DNA of 64,000 nucleotides from Chthoniobacter flavus (GCA_945861435.1 CAMAUX010000002.1:1-64000); one strand, 5' to 3'. Shown: positions 54,236-62,909, numbered from the stretch's first letter. The notes: a model not told the origin generated them from the sequence alone. Made by a program: numbers and translations.

Positions 54236-54861
54236 GAGTGTGGAATGCTCGTGTGGCTGCCGGGGTTTTGGTTTTCTGCACTGGAGTTTGGACTGGTGGA
54301 TGCAGGAAGTCGGACGATGCGTTTGATGTGATCAATCCGCCGGTGCCGCAGCGCTTGAGGGTCTACTGGCAGGTGCCTCCGTTCTCTTTGACGGAACGGA
54401 GCGGGCGAGTGGTGGGTTTGGGGGATCTGGAGGGGAAGGTGTGGGTGGCAGACTTCTTCTACACTACTTGCCCCGGGCCGTGTCCGATGCTTACCAGCAG
54501 GCTGAGTGAATTGCACCGTGCAGCCAAGTTGCTACCGAATGTGGCGTTTGTCTCGATTTCCGCTGATCCTGAGAAGGACACACCCGAGGTACTTGGGAAA
54601 TATGCGGAGAAATTCGGGGCTGATGAGCGGTGGCTATTTTTGACGGGCACCAAGGATGCTGTCTACGGGTTGGCGAATCTTGGGTTCAAGCTGGGTTTGA
54701 GCGAGGACCTGGCGAACGAGCGGGAGCCAGTGACGCACAGCACGAAACTTGTGCTGGTGGACAGAAATGCGAATGTGAGAGGGTTCTATGAGGGGTTGAC
54801 TCCGGAGGGGGCGAGTCTTCTTCTGAGCGACATGGAACTTTTGCTGAAGGAGAGCCGATGA
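54232..54861 (+). CDS. Sco1/SenC-family copper chaperone lipoprotein
   Basis: A 209-aa lipoprotein (lipobox TGGC, Cys24) with a thioredoxin fold. The copper site is Cys80 and Cys84 in TTCPGPCP and His169 in PVTHSTKLVLVD. ISADPEKDTPEVLGKYAEKF is the conserved SenC block. It delivers copper to CuA of subunit II. ATG 54232 overlaps the ctaB stop by 4 bases; an upstream open extension lies inside ctaB and is rejected. Confidence 0.93.
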   Translation: MRVWNARVAAGVLVFCTGVWTGGCRKSDDAFDVINPPVPQRLRVYWQVPPFSLTERSGRVVGLGDLEGKVWVADFFYTTCPGPCPMLTSRLSELHRAAKLLPNVAFVSISADPEKDTPEVLGKYAEKFGADERWLFLTGTKDAVYGLANLGFKLGLSEDLANEREPVTHSTKLVLVDRNANVRGFYEGLTPEGASLLLSDMELLLKESR

Positions 54862-55292
54862 AAGCGACAGATCTACCTTTGTTGAATGCTAGTCTGAACG
54901 GGTTGAGTGCGTGTCTTATCATTGCGGGCCTCATTGCGGTCAAGAGGGGGATGCAGCGGTTGCACGTGTGGTTGATGAGTTTGGCGTTAGTGACTTCGGC
55001 GCTGTTTTTGTGCAGTTATCTGACCTACCATTATATTACTGCCGGGCTGGTGACGAAGTTCGCGCATCCCGGGGCGCCGAAACTGGTGTACTACGTGATT
55101 CTTTTCACGCATATCCCGCTGGCGGCGCTCACGCTGCCGCTGGTTTTCATGACGGTTGTCCCTGCGATCCGGGACCAGTTGGACAAGCACCGGAGGCTGG
55201 CGAAATTGACCGTTCCGGTTTGGCTTTACGTCTCGGTCACTGGCGTTCTTGTTTATCTAATGCTTTACGTCTGGTTTCCCGGGCAGGGGTGA
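54858..55292 (+). CDS. DUF420 membrane protein (CtaM-like oxidase assembly factor)
   Basis: A 144-aa protein with four helices and the DUF420 pattern: PLLNASLNGLSACLIIAGLI, then H-containing CSYLTYHYIT, FTHIPLAALTLPLVF and DKHRRLAKLTVPVWLYVSVT. Members are found beside oxidase genes, and one, CtaM, is needed for oxidase function in Gram-positives. It closes the operon; the next gene is convergent, 33 bases on. Confidence 0.88.
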   Translation: MKATDLPLLNASLNGLSACLIIAGLIAVKRGMQRLHVWLMSLALVTSALFLCSYLTYHYITAGLVTKFAHPGAPKLVYYVILFTHIPLAALTLPLVFMTVVPAIRDQLDKHRRLAKLTVPVWLYVSVTGVLVYLMLYVWFPGQG

Positions 55293-55325
55293 TGGCCGCG
55301 GGTGAGGGTTCGGGTTTGGAGCTGG

Positions 55326-56399
55326 TTAGAGTCCTTGGGCTTCGGCGGGGAGGAATGGACGGAAGCGGTTTTTATCGATGGCCTTCATGTAGGCTTCCTG
55401 TGGGGTGACGATGCCCTGCTGGAGGACCTGCCAGATGGCGTCATCCATGAACTGCATCCCCTGCGCTTTTCCACTGACGATGACGTCCTGAAGCTTCTGG
55501 GTGGCGCCCTCGCGGATGATGGAGCTAGCGGCGCTGTTGACGACAAGGATTTCGTTGACTGCGATGCGGCCGGTGCCGTCAGCTTTCTTGAGGAGGAGCT
55601 GGGCGACGACGCCGCGGAGCGAGTTGGCTAGCATGGTGCGAACTTGGGCCTGCTGGTCGCTGGGGAAGACGTCGATCATGCGGTCGACGGTTTTCCGTGC
55701 GTTATTGGTGTGGAGGGTGCCGAAGACGAGGAGGCCTGTTTCTGCGGCTGTGAGAGCCAGCTGGATTGTTTCGAGGTCGCGCATTTCGCCGACGAGGACG
55801 ATGTCGGCGTCCTCTCGAAGGGCTGCCTTGAGCCCGGCTGGGAAGTGGACGGCGTGCTCCGGGACCTCGCGCTGGGTGATGATGGAGCGTTTGTTTCGAT
55901 GGACGAACTCGATGGGTTCCTCGACTGTGACGATGTGGCGGCCAAAGTTCGTGTTGATGTAGTCGATGAGGGCGGCGAGGGTGGTGGACTTTCCTGAGCC
56001 CGTGGGGCCGGTGATGAGGACGAGGCCGCCGCGGAGATGGCCGAACTCTTTGATGATGCTGGGAACACCGAGTTGGTCGAGGGTCAGAATTTTGGTGGGG
56101 ATGAGACGGAAGACGGCGCCGTATCCGTTGGTCTGCTTGAGGAAGTTGCAGCGGAAACGGGAGTCCTCGTTCATCTCGTAGGCGAAGTCGAGGTCGCCGG
56201 ACTGTTCGTAGCGCTCCCAGCGTTCAGGCCCCGCGATTTCGCTGAGCATGAATGCCATTTCTTCGACGGTGAGGGGTTCCTGTCGGATGGGGATGATTTC
56301 CCCGTGTCTGCGGATCTTCGGGGGTTCGCTCTGGCCGAGGTGCAGGTCGGATGCGCCTGCGGTGACGAGCACTTCGAAGAATTGGTCGATGTAAGGCAC
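55326..56399 (-). CDS. pilT: Type IV pilus retraction ATPase PilT
   Basis: A 357-aa secretion-type hexameric ATPase. SDLHLGQSEPPKIR near the start is the N-terminal PilT signature. Walker A GPTGSGKS is at 131-138, the Asp box at HIVTVEEPIEFVH, Walker B DIVLVGEMRDLETI and the His box GLLVFGTLHTNNA. A C-terminal SSIIREG matches the PilT-specific AIRNLIRE motif. It powers pilus retraction or twitching. It lies 17 bases after its paralog, likely co-transcribed. Confidence 0.95.
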   Translation of the reverse strand: MPYIDQFFEVLVTAGASDLHLGQSEPPKIRRHGEIIPIRQEPLTVEEMAFMLSEIAGPERWERYEQSGDLDFAYEMNEDSRFRCNFLKQTNGYGAVFRLIPTKILTLDQLGVPSIIKEFGHLRGGLVLITGPTGSGKSTTLAALIDYINTNFGRHIVTVEEPIEFVHRNKRSIITQREVPEHAVHFPAGLKAALREDADIVLVGEMRDLETIQLALTAAETGLLVFGTLHTNNARKTVDRMIDVFPSDQQAQVRTMLANSLRGVVAQLLLKKADGTGRIAVNEILVVNSAASSIIREGATQKLQDVIVSGKAQGMQFMDDAIWQVLQQGIVTPQEAYMKAIDKNRFRPFLPAEAQGL

Positions 56400-56416
56400 T
56401 GGGGTGACGGTTGGGG

Positions 56417-57517
56417 TTAGTTCTTCTGAGTCTTGAAGAGGTTTTTTTGTTCGGCTCTGGCGACGGCCTCCTCTTGGGAAATGATGCCCTTCTGAAAAAG
56501 ATCGAGAAGGGAGTCATCCATGAGGCGCATGCCGTTTTTGCGTCCGGTCTGGATGATGCCCGGAAGCATAAAAGTCTTGGCTTCGCGGATGACGTTGCCG
56601 ACGGCCGGCGTGTTGGTGAGGATTTCCATGGCGAGGGCGCGGCCTTTGCCGTCCTTGCGCGGAACGAGTTGCTGGGAGACGATGCCGCGGAGGCTTTCGC
56701 TGACCATGACGCGGATTTGCTCGCGCTGGTCGACGGGGAAGACGTCCAGGACTCGGTCTAGAGTGCGTGCGGCGGTGCCTGTGTGGAGTGTGCCGAGGAC
56801 GAGGTGACCGGTCTCTGAGGCTGTGATGGCGAGCTGGATGGTTTCGAGGTCGCGCATTTCGCCGACCATGATGACATCGGGGTCCTCGCGCAGGGCGCCT
56901 CGAAGTGCGGCACCAAAGGATCGTGTGTGTGTGTGGACTTCGCGCTGGGTGACGTGGCAGCCCTTGGAGGTCATCACGTATTCGATGGGGTCTTCGAGTG
57001 TGATGATGTGGTCGTGCCTGTGGATATTGATTTCCTCCACGAGCGCGGCGAGGGTGGTGGATTTTCCGCTGCTCATTGAGCCGGTGACGAGGACGAGGCC
57101 GTTTTGGTACTGGGTGAGGAGTTTTAGGGACTCAGGGAGTCCGAGTTCGTCCATTGTGCGCACACCGCGTTTGATGACACGGAAGACCATGTCGATGCCG
57201 AGACGCTGGCGAACGACGCTAGCCCGGAAGCGCCCGAGAGCGTTGGCATAGGCAAAATCGACGTCGCCCCGCTCGTGAAGGGTTGCTTTCTGGGGTTCGG
57301 GGAGGAAAGAGAGTGCGAGGGTCTCGGTTTGGGCGGCGGAGAAGGGTTGTGCCTCCTGCCACATGGGCTCGAGGGCACCGAATCTGCGCCACGTTGGAGG
57401 GGCACCGACGCCGAGGTGGATGTCTGATGCTTCCGAATCCACCCCCATCTGCAGGTAGTGATCGACGTGGTCGAAGGCTTGGGATTCGGCCGTCTGTGGG
57501 GTGGGTATGTCAGCCAT
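56417..57517 (-). CDS. Second PilT/PilU-type ATPase
   Basis: A 366-aa paralog of the neighbouring PilT. SDIHLGVGAPPTWRRFG gives the N-terminal domain. Walker A reads GSMSSGKS, a variant but still GxxxxGKS. IITLEDPIEYVMTSKG, VIMVGEMRDLETIQLAI and LVLGTLHTGTAARTLDR follow. VGNVIREAK sits in the AIRNLIRE position. PilT-PilU pairs act together in retraction, so a PilU-like role is likely. ATG 57517 is chosen; a longer open frame upstream shows no homology-like sequence. Confidence 0.92.
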   Translation of the reverse strand: MADIPTPQTAESQAFDHVDHYLQMGVDSEASDIHLGVGAPPTWRRFGALEPMWQEAQPFSAAQTETLALSFLPEPQKATLHERGDVDFAYANALGRFRASVVRQRLGIDMVFRVIKRGVRTMDELGLPESLKLLTQYQNGLVLVTGSMSSGKSTTLAALVEEINIHRHDHIITLEDPIEYVMTSKGCHVTQREVHTHTRSFGAALRGALREDPDVIMVGEMRDLETIQLAITASETGHLVLGTLHTGTAARTLDRVLDVFPVDQREQIRVMVSESLRGIVSQQLVPRKDGKGRALAMEILTNTPAVGNVIREAKTFMLPGIIQTGRKNGMRLMDDSLLDLFQKGIISQEEAVARAEQKNLFKTQKN

Positions 57518-57611
57518 GGGGGTAAGAGCACCCGATGATTTCCGGCAATTCAAGCCGGAGTTGGCGGGGCGGAGCGGGAGGGCGAGGCGAGGAGGTTCTT
57601 GACCGGAGCGG

Positions 57612-58022
57612 CTATCGAGTGTCAGCCGAGTCGCTCTGCGCCGCGTGTTCTTGGAACTGTGTAAGGCGGATTTCCATCCACTCTTGAAGCTTGTGTCCGG
57701 CCCAAGACATGAGGAGTGGCTTTGCGGCGTTGAAGGCCAGTTTGAGTGCGATGAGGGTGATGCCGGTGCTGGTCTTGTGGGAGGAGTCTTGGCGATCCGA
57801 GGCTGGGCATGGAGCTCGGCGTCGGAGGATGAGTCGGGCAGCGATGAGGCAGAGGGTGGAGGTGGCACCGATCCATACCCAGCGGTGGGATCGGAAGTTG
57901 GACTGGATCCTTGATGGGATGTCGATTGCGCGCCGGACTGCGCGTCCGTTGGATTGAAGGCTCTCGCGGGCTTCCTGAAGTTCGCGGATTAGTGCCAGTT
58001 TTCGGTTGTCTGGCTGAGCCAT
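57612..58022 (-). CDS. Small membrane-associated protein, function unknown
   Basis: A 136-aa protein. A helical charged N-terminus (ALIRELQEARESLQSNGRAV) is followed by a hydrophobic helix (about 48-67) and a second weaker one (about 88-108), and an amphipathic end. It overlaps the next upstream gene by 34 bases and belongs to a three-gene set of small envelope proteins. It resembles DUF3618-like companions of holin-type and ElaB-type proteins, but only in size and context. Confidence 0.6.
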   Translation of the reverse strand: MAQPDNRKLALIRELQEARESLQSNGRAVRRAIDIPSRIQSNFRSHRWVWIGATSTLCLIAARLILRRRAPCPASDRQDSSHKTSTGITLIALKLAFNAAKPLLMSWAGHKLQEWMEIRLTQFQEHAAQSDSADTR

Positions 58023-58423
58023 TGTTGGTCCTTCCTAAATTCCTCCCTTGTGGATTCGAACATCGGGCGGGCGAGTTGACGTTTGCACCAAAGGAGAAGG
58101 AGAGCAGCGACAGTGAGATGAACGGCGCCGACGCCGAGGGTGATCCAGGCCCATGCGTGGGGGGTGTCGAAGGCTCTGGCAATGAGGAAGACGAGAGCGA
58201 GCCAGAAGAAGAGGTAGCCGAGAGCGAGAAGCAGGCCTGCACCCAAAAAGATGGCAAGGATGACTGTGTAGTGGGACGCGGCGTCGCGCGTTTCGATTCC
58301 TGCGAGGTCGAGTCGTGCGCGCAGGTACTGGGACCCGGCTGCGAGGAATGAGAGACCGCTGTGCCAGAAACCGGCTTGCGGGTCTGAGGGTCTGCGTGGT
58401 TGGCCCGAGTCCGCCGAAGCCAT
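57989..58423 (-). CDS. Putative holin-superfamily (YqjE-like) inner-membrane protein
   Basis: A 144-aa protein with two adjacent strong helices (about 55-80 and 85-112: VILAIFLGAGLLLALGYLFF, then ITLGVGAVHLTVAALLLL). They follow an amphipathic LRARLDLAGIETRDA stretch that fits the actinobacterial holin/YqjE family. The tail is charged. YqjE-type proteins occur beside YqjD/ElaB-type proteins, as here. Its start overlaps the stop of the ElaB-like gene (ATGA). Confidence 0.72.
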   Translation of the reverse strand: MASADSGQPRRPSDPQAGFWHSGLSFLAAGSQYLRARLDLAGIETRDAASHYTVILAIFLGAGLLLALGYLFFWLALVFLIARAFDTPHAWAWITLGVGAVHLTVAALLLLWCKRQLARPMFESTREEFRKDQQWLSQTTENWH

Positions 58424-58782
58424 CAGCGCCGGATGATGAGGCCGAGGACGAACCCTGCGGCTAGGGCGGTGAGGACGGACTTGGTGGGGTTTTGGCGGAT
58501 GTATTGCTCCCCCTCGTTCTGCCAAGTTTGCGCTTTCTGGCGGACCTCATCGAGGGCCGTCTCAGCTTTTGTGCGGAAATCCTCCGCGGTGGATTGGGCG
58601 GCGGTGCGGAGATCCTCGGCGGCCAACTTCACATGTTCCTTGGAGGTGGAGAGATTAGAGCGGAGGCTTTCGCTGGCCTCGCGCATGTGCTGGCGGGAGC
58701 TTTCGAGGCTTTTCCGGGCGGAGGCCTGACTAGGGTCTGCTTCCGAGGGAATATTTGTAGGGTTGGCGGTTTCGTGGCTCAT
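58423..58782 (-). CDS. ElaB/YqjD (DUF883)-like tail-anchored protein
   Basis: A 119-aa protein: a polar N-terminus, a long amphipathic helix region (about 25-90, with SRQHMREASESLRSNL and AAEDLRTAAQSTAEDFRTKA), then one C-terminal helix PTKSVLTALAAGFVLGLIIRR. That is the DUF883/YqjD layout; YqjD binds ribosomes at the membrane in stationary phase in E. coli. ATG 58782 excludes a basic upstream extension. First gene of the three-gene set. Confidence 0.8.
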   Translation of the reverse strand: MSHETANPTNIPSEADPSQASARKSLESSRQHMREASESLRSNLSTSKEHVKLAAEDLRTAAQSTAEDFRTKAETALDEVRQKAQTWQNEGEQYIRQNPTKSVLTALAAGFVLGLIIRR

Positions 58783-58911
58783 GTTAGTGGGTCGTCGAAG
58801 GCGGCTTGGGGCGGAGGAGGATTGGAGGGACGTTGGTTTGCTGGGGAATCGGAGCCGGTGGTGCAAGTGCGCTTGAAGCTGGGAAGCTTTGTGATTGGGG
58901 CGTGTTGGCTC

Positions 58912-59130
58912 TTACTTTGGGCGGAAGGTGATGCGTGCTTTGCTGAGGTCGTAAGGGGAGAGTTCGAGGTCGACGGAATCGCCCGGAACGATTCGGGTGA
59001 AGTGTTTGCGCATCTTGCCGGCGATGTGTGCTAGGACGAGGGCTCCGTTGGGGAGTTCGACCTTGAAGAGGGTGCCCGGGAGGACTTCGCGGACGACTCC
59101 CTGAGTCTTGATCGGCTCCTCGCAGTTCAT
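58912..59130 (-). CDS. infA: Translation initiation factor IF-1
   Basis: A 72-aa OB-fold protein, exactly the usual IF-1 length, with [37 protein letters not shown] and [21 protein letters not shown]-1 binds the 30S A site in initiation. The N-terminus MNCEEPIK differs from the common 'AKEDxIE' but the core is intact. ATG 59130 is preferred over an upstream ATG at 59166. It stands alone, divergent from the pseudopilin operon. Confidence 0.94.
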   Translation of the reverse strand: MNCEEPIKTQGVVREVLPGTLFKVELPNGALVLAHIAGKMRKHFTRIVPGDSVDLELSPYDLSKARITFRPK

Positions 59131-59220
59131 GATTCGAGAATGGCTGGGGATGGGGCTGGAAGGCAACCGGAATTGGGGTTTTCAGCCCGATGGATGGGCC
59201 GGGGGGGTGGGAAACTTTGC

Positions 59221-59730
59221 ATGGCAAACGGTGCGTTTTTGGGGGATAATTGGGATGTGTTGAGGACCCGGGCGTTCACCCTGTTGGAGTTGTGCCTTGC
59301 TATTGCTATTGGCGTGCTGCTGCTTGGGCTGGTGGTGCCGAGTGTGGCTGGGTTGTTTTCCGAGCAGAAGCGTCGGGCGAGCTTTGATCGGTTGGAAGAG
59401 TTGGTGGTGAAGGCGCAAAAACTGAGTGTGGAGGAGCGGCGGGGTTTCGTTTTGGTATGGGAGGAGGGGGCGGTGGTGCTCCAACCCGACCAACCTGTTG
59501 CTGAAGATGCGGGGCGGGAGTGGCCTCGGATCGGGGTGACATCCAAGGAGGCCTACCTGTTGGAGCGGCCGGCTGCCCTGGAGCAGAAACCCGTGCAGGA
59601 GTGGCCGTTTTGGAGGGGGGGGACTTGCGAGCCTGTGATTGTCCGGTATGAGGGGCCGGAAGGGCGGTGGCGGGCGGAGTTCAATGCGCTTACTTGCAGG
59701 GCGGTGTTTTCTGAGGAGGAGGGGCGATGA
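59221..59730 (+). CDS. Type II secretion pseudopilin, GspH-like
   Basis: A 169-aa protein with a prepilin signal: basic LRTR, then A|FTLLELCLAIAIGVLLLGLV with Glu at +5. The residue before the cleavage point is Ala18 rather than the near-universal Gly. The C-terminal domain is strand-rich (GFVLVWEEGAVVLQPDQP) as in GspH. It starts the operon; ATG 59221 (or GTG 59257) fits. A single Ala at -1 may slow processing. Confidence 0.75.
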   Translation: MANGAFLGDNWDVLRTRAFTLLELCLAIAIGVLLLGLVVPSVAGLFSEQKRRASFDRLEELVVKAQKLSVEERRGFVLVWEEGAVVLQPDQPVAEDAGREWPRIGVTSKEAYLLERPAALEQKPVQEWPFWRGGTCEPVIVRYEGPEGRWRAEFNALTCRAVFSEEEGR

Positions 59731-60155
59731 GGGGTTCACTGGTTAGCCGAGGGGAAGTGGTGCGGAGGTCGTTCCGGGGGTTTGCTCTCTTTGAGGTGCT
59801 GCTTGCGGTGACGATTTTTGCGGTGGGGGTGCTGGGCTTGGGGCGTTGTGTGGAGAGGATGGTTTCCGCGCAGGCGCTGACGGTGGAGGAGGGGCGCGCA
59901 TGCCAGGCGTTGTCGAATGCGATGGCGATGGTTGAGTCCGGGGCGGTGGTGCCCGGGGATTCGAGCCGTGAGAAGTTGCAGGGGATGTTTGAGGGGATGG
60001 AGCTGAGGACAACACGCAAGCTCTTGCAGGAGAAGAACGAGAGTCGACAGGATGTATTCGGTGTGTATCAGGTCACGCTGGAGGTGAGTTGGAAGCGCGG
60101 GGGCGAGGTGCGCAAGAGGGAGTTGGTATTTTACCATTATCCGCGGCGCCGATGA
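59727..60155 (+). CDS. Type II secretion pseudopilin, GspI-like
   Basis: A 142-aa pseudopilin. The prepilin motif SFRG|FALFEVLLAVTIFAVGV has Gly18 before the cut and Glu23 at +5. The 'A....L.N......G' region (ACQALSNAMAMVES) and a strand-rich C-terminus (VYQVTLEVSWKRGG) match GspI. It overlaps both neighbours by 4 bases (ATGA), so the operon is translationally coupled. Confidence 0.78.
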   Translation: MRGSLVSRGEVVRRSFRGFALFEVLLAVTIFAVGVLGLGRCVERMVSAQALTVEEGRACQALSNAMAMVESGAVVPGDSSREKLQGMFEGMELRTTRKLLQEKNESRQDVFGVYQVTLEVSWKRGGEVRKRELVFYHYPRRR

Positions 60156-60778
60156 GAACGACTACGACGACACGCAGTGGGGGGGGCGGGTTTACTTTGC
60201 TGGAAGTAATTCTGGCCGTTGCGATGCTGGCGATGCTGACGATCAGCCTTCATCGGTTTGTGGGGTCTGTGATTCGGGGGCTGCGCGTTTCGAACGAGTT
60301 GTCCTTGGAGCGTGCGGAGGTGGGAGGTGTGCTGAGTCTTTTGCAGGTGCAGTTGGATGAGTTGCCTGCGAATGGGCCTCGGTGGTTTGCTGCGCAGCCG
60401 CATCGGTTTGGGGGAGCTTCGGCGGATACGATGGAGTGGGAGTGTTCGGCGGGGCCTGGGGTGATGACCTCCGCTGCGCCGGGGATGTATCGGGTGGCGT
60501 TGGAGTTGCGTCCGGTGAAAGGGGGGCGTGAGCAGGAGTTGGGATTGCGCAGGCGACCTGTGGAGGGGACATCGCAGGAGGAGAACTGGCTGCCGCTTCT
60601 GAGGCCGGTGCAGGCGGTGGAGTTCCGGTACTATCACGCCGCCCTTAATTCGAAGGTGGATCGGTGGACGGACAACCAGACGGTGCCGACGTTGGTGTAT
60701 GTGAGCATTCAGCGGCGGGACGGGGATGCGCCCGTGGATTCGGTGCTTACGGTGCGTGCGGCCAAGGTTCAGAAGTGA
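60152..60778 (+). CDS. Type II secretion pseudopilin, GspJ-like
   Basis: A 208-aa pseudopilin with GGG|FTLLEVILAVAMLAMLTI (Gly13 before the cut, Glu18 at +5). The C-terminal domain is large, as in GspJ, with VEFRYYHAALNSKVDRWTDN and LVYVSIQRRDGDAP (compare 'FRYLD....W...W......LP..V'). It overlaps gspI by 4 bases and shares the TGATG junction with gspK. Confidence 0.78.
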   Translation: MRTTTTTRSGGGGFTLLEVILAVAMLAMLTISLHRFVGSVIRGLRVSNELSLERAEVGGVLSLLQVQLDELPANGPRWFAAQPHRFGGASADTMEWECSAGPGVMTSAAPGMYRVALELRPVKGGREQELGLRRRPVEGTSQEENWLPLLRPVQAVEFRYYHAALNSKVDRWTDNQTVPTLVYVSIQRRDGDAPVDSVLTVRAAKVQK

Positions 60779-61686
60779 TGCGCGCGACTTTATCCAAGCG
60801 GGGGGCGGGAGCGGCGCTGCTGCTGGTGCTGTGGGCGATGCTGCTTTTGACGGGGGCGGTGCTGGGATGGGCGCGCTGGGTGCGGCAGGATTTGGAGCGG
60901 GGTACGCAGGCGCAACTGGGTATGGAAGCGACGGCTATGGCGCACTCCGGGGTGGCGATGGCACTCCATCCCAACGTGTCGCGGATTTCGCCCCAACTAC
61001 AGCGGGAGATTGGAGCGCAGCTGGGGTATCAGGTGCGGATGGAGGGAGAAGGCGGTCGATTGAATCTGAACTGGCTTCTTGCGGGTGAGGATCCGAGGAA
61101 AATCCAGCTTCTGAAGCGCTGGCTGGAGGAGATGGGATTGGATTTTCAGGAACGGGAGGTGCTGGTGGACTGTCTCCTGGACTACGTGGATGCGGACAAT
61201 CTGAAACGGCTGAACGGGGTGGAGGAGGCTCCCGGTTACCGGGCGCCGAACCGACCGTTTCTGAGTTTGGACGAGGTGGCTAAGGTGCCGGGGAGCGAGG
61301 CGTTGCTTCGTGCGCCCGGATGGCGGGAGATGCTTACGCTTTACAGTGACGGGCCTGTGGACCTGAGCTCCGCTTCCCCGGAGGTGCTGCGGTTGCTGCC
61401 GGGGGTTGGGGATGACCGGGTGCAGCGTTTTGTGATGTTCCGGAATGGGCGTGATGGTGTTTTGGGTACGGAGGATGACATGGTGCTGAAGAGCGTGGAG
61501 GAGGTTTCGCTGCAGTTTTTTGGGATGAACGCGAAGCAGTCCGGGCAGTTGAAGGCGTTGGCGATGGTGAAGGATCCCGTGGTGAGGATCACTGCGCGTG
61601 GGAATTCCGGAAAAGTCATTCGACAAGTCGAGGTTGTTGTCCGAAAAGGGGGTGGAAACCCGGCTATCCTCTACTGGAACGAATGA
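60778..61686 (+). CDS. Type II secretion protein GspK (minor pseudopilin)
   Basis: A 302-aa protein with a GspK-type N-terminal helix (GAALLLVLWAMLLLTGAVLG). The helical-domain signature is CLLDYVDADNLKRLNGVEEA, then YRAPNRPFLSLDEVAKVPG. A helix-hairpin-helix-like LRLLPGVGDDRVQRFV also occurs. GspK caps the pseudopilus tip with GspI and GspJ. Length is normal. It shares 4 bases with the following gene. Confidence 0.85.
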   Translation: MRATLSKRGAGAALLLVLWAMLLLTGAVLGWARWVRQDLERGTQAQLGMEATAMAHSGVAMALHPNVSRISPQLQREIGAQLGYQVRMEGEGGRLNLNWLLAGEDPRKIQLLKRWLEEMGLDFQEREVLVDCLLDYVDADNLKRLNGVEEAPGYRAPNRPFLSLDEVAKVPGSEALLRAPGWREMLTLYSDGPVDLSSASPEVLRLLPGVGDDRVQRFVMFRNGRDGVLGTEDDMVLKSVEEVSLQFFGMNAKQSGQLKALAMVKDPVVRITARGNSGKVIRQVEVVVRKGGGNPAILYWNE

Positions 61687-62909
61687 AGAAGCTCCCTGCG
61701 CTTGGAACGCTGATCATTCCGACGACTGAGGGATGGATTGTGAGGGTTGCTGGAGCCGAAGAACAGAGAGCTGCCGGGCTTGCTGAAGTGGTGCTGCTGC
61801 TGCCTCTGGCTGGGGAGATCGTGCTGGCGCTGCCGGAGCGGTTTTTGGTGAGCGAGCGGATGACGCTTCCGAGTGTGGACGCTGCGGAACTGGAGGGGAT
61901 GGTTGAGCTGCAATTGGAGAAGAGTCTGCCGTACGGAATCGAGGAGGTGGCGTTCGAGTTTGAGGTGGTGCGCCGAGGGGAGGCGGAGTCTGAGGTTTTT
62001 GCGGTGGTGGCGCAGGCTTCGCAGTTGGAGGAGTTGTGCGAACCGTTGAGGGCGGGAGGGCGGCTGCCCAGCCGCATTGGACTGTTTGCGAAGCAGGCCG
62101 TGGCGTCGACGAGCGGTGTGTGCCTTTGTGTGTGGGTGGAGCTCGGACAGGTGGTGCTGGCGGTGGCGGAGTCCGGTTTGTTGGGCTTTGTGCATTCGCT
62201 GCCTGATGCTTCGGAGGAAACGTTGCGTCAGGAATTGCCCCGGGTGCTTTTGGAGGCGGAGATGGCTGGCGCTTCGGGAGCGTTTGAAATGGTGCGCCTC
62301 GACCCTGCATTGTCGGAGTGGGAGGGCGCGCTAGGGGAGTTGATGGCGGTGCATGTCAAGGTGGGGGCTTTCTTGGCTCCGACGGTTTCCGCTGAGACGG
62401 CAGGGGCTGGGAGTCTTGCTCCGGCGCGCTGGCAGGCAGAGGTGGAGCAGATGCAACGCAGGGGACAGCTCCGGCAGAGGTTGCAGGTGGGAGCCTTGGT
62501 ATACCTGCTCTTTGTTGCGTGCGCCTTTCTGTATCTTGGGTGGATGCAGTATCATGTGAGGCAGCTGGATGTGCGTCTTGCCCAGACGCAACCGCTAATG
62601 GATTTTGTGAGCAAGCATCAGACGCAGTGGAACCAGCTTGCGCCGGCGATTGATCCGGACCGGTACTTGGTGGAGGTGCTGCGTCAGGTGCATCGGTCGC
62701 GTCCGTCTGGGGAGGTGAAGATCACGGTGTTCGAGGCGGGCCCAGGTCAGTTCAAGGTGGAGGGGGAGGCGCCTTCGGCGAATCTGGCCATCGAGTTCAA
62801 GGAGAAGCTGCGCGCGGAGCAGGCGCTGGAGCCGTATCGGATTGAGGGGCCGCCACCGAACATCCTGCCTACGGGCGGGGCGCGGTATGTGATTTTTGGA
62901 AAGCCATGA
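61683..62909 (+). CDS. Secretion assembly protein, GspL/PilM-PilN-like
   Basis: A 408-aa protein. Residues 1-230 have an actin-like (PilM/GspL) layout (LPERFLVSERMTLPSVDAAE, LEGMVELQLEKSLPYGIEEV, VVAQASQLEEL). A single helix lies at about 262-283 (VGALVYLLFVACAFLYLG), and the periplasmic end is PilN/GspL-like with KITVFEAGPGQFKVEGEAPS. It links the cytoplasmic ATPase to the periplasmic complex. Assignment is by layout and position. Confidence 0.7.
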   Translation: MKKLPALGTLIIPTTEGWIVRVAGAEEQRAAGLAEVVLLLPLAGEIVLALPERFLVSERMTLPSVDAAELEGMVELQLEKSLPYGIEEVAFEFEVVRRGEAESEVFAVVAQASQLEELCEPLRAGGRLPSRIGLFAKQAVASTSGVCLCVWVELGQVVLAVAESGLLGFVHSLPDASEETLRQELPRVLLEAEMAGASGAFEMVRLDPALSEWEGALGELMAVHVKVGAFLAPTVSAETAGAGSLAPARWQAEVEQMQRRGQLRQRLQVGALVYLLFVACAFLYLGWMQYHVRQLDVRLAQTQPLMDFVSKHQTQWNQLAPAIDPDRYLVEVLRQVHRSRPSGEVKITVFEAGPGQFKVEGEAPSANLAIEFKEKLRAEQALEPYRIEGPPPNILPTGGARYVIFGKP

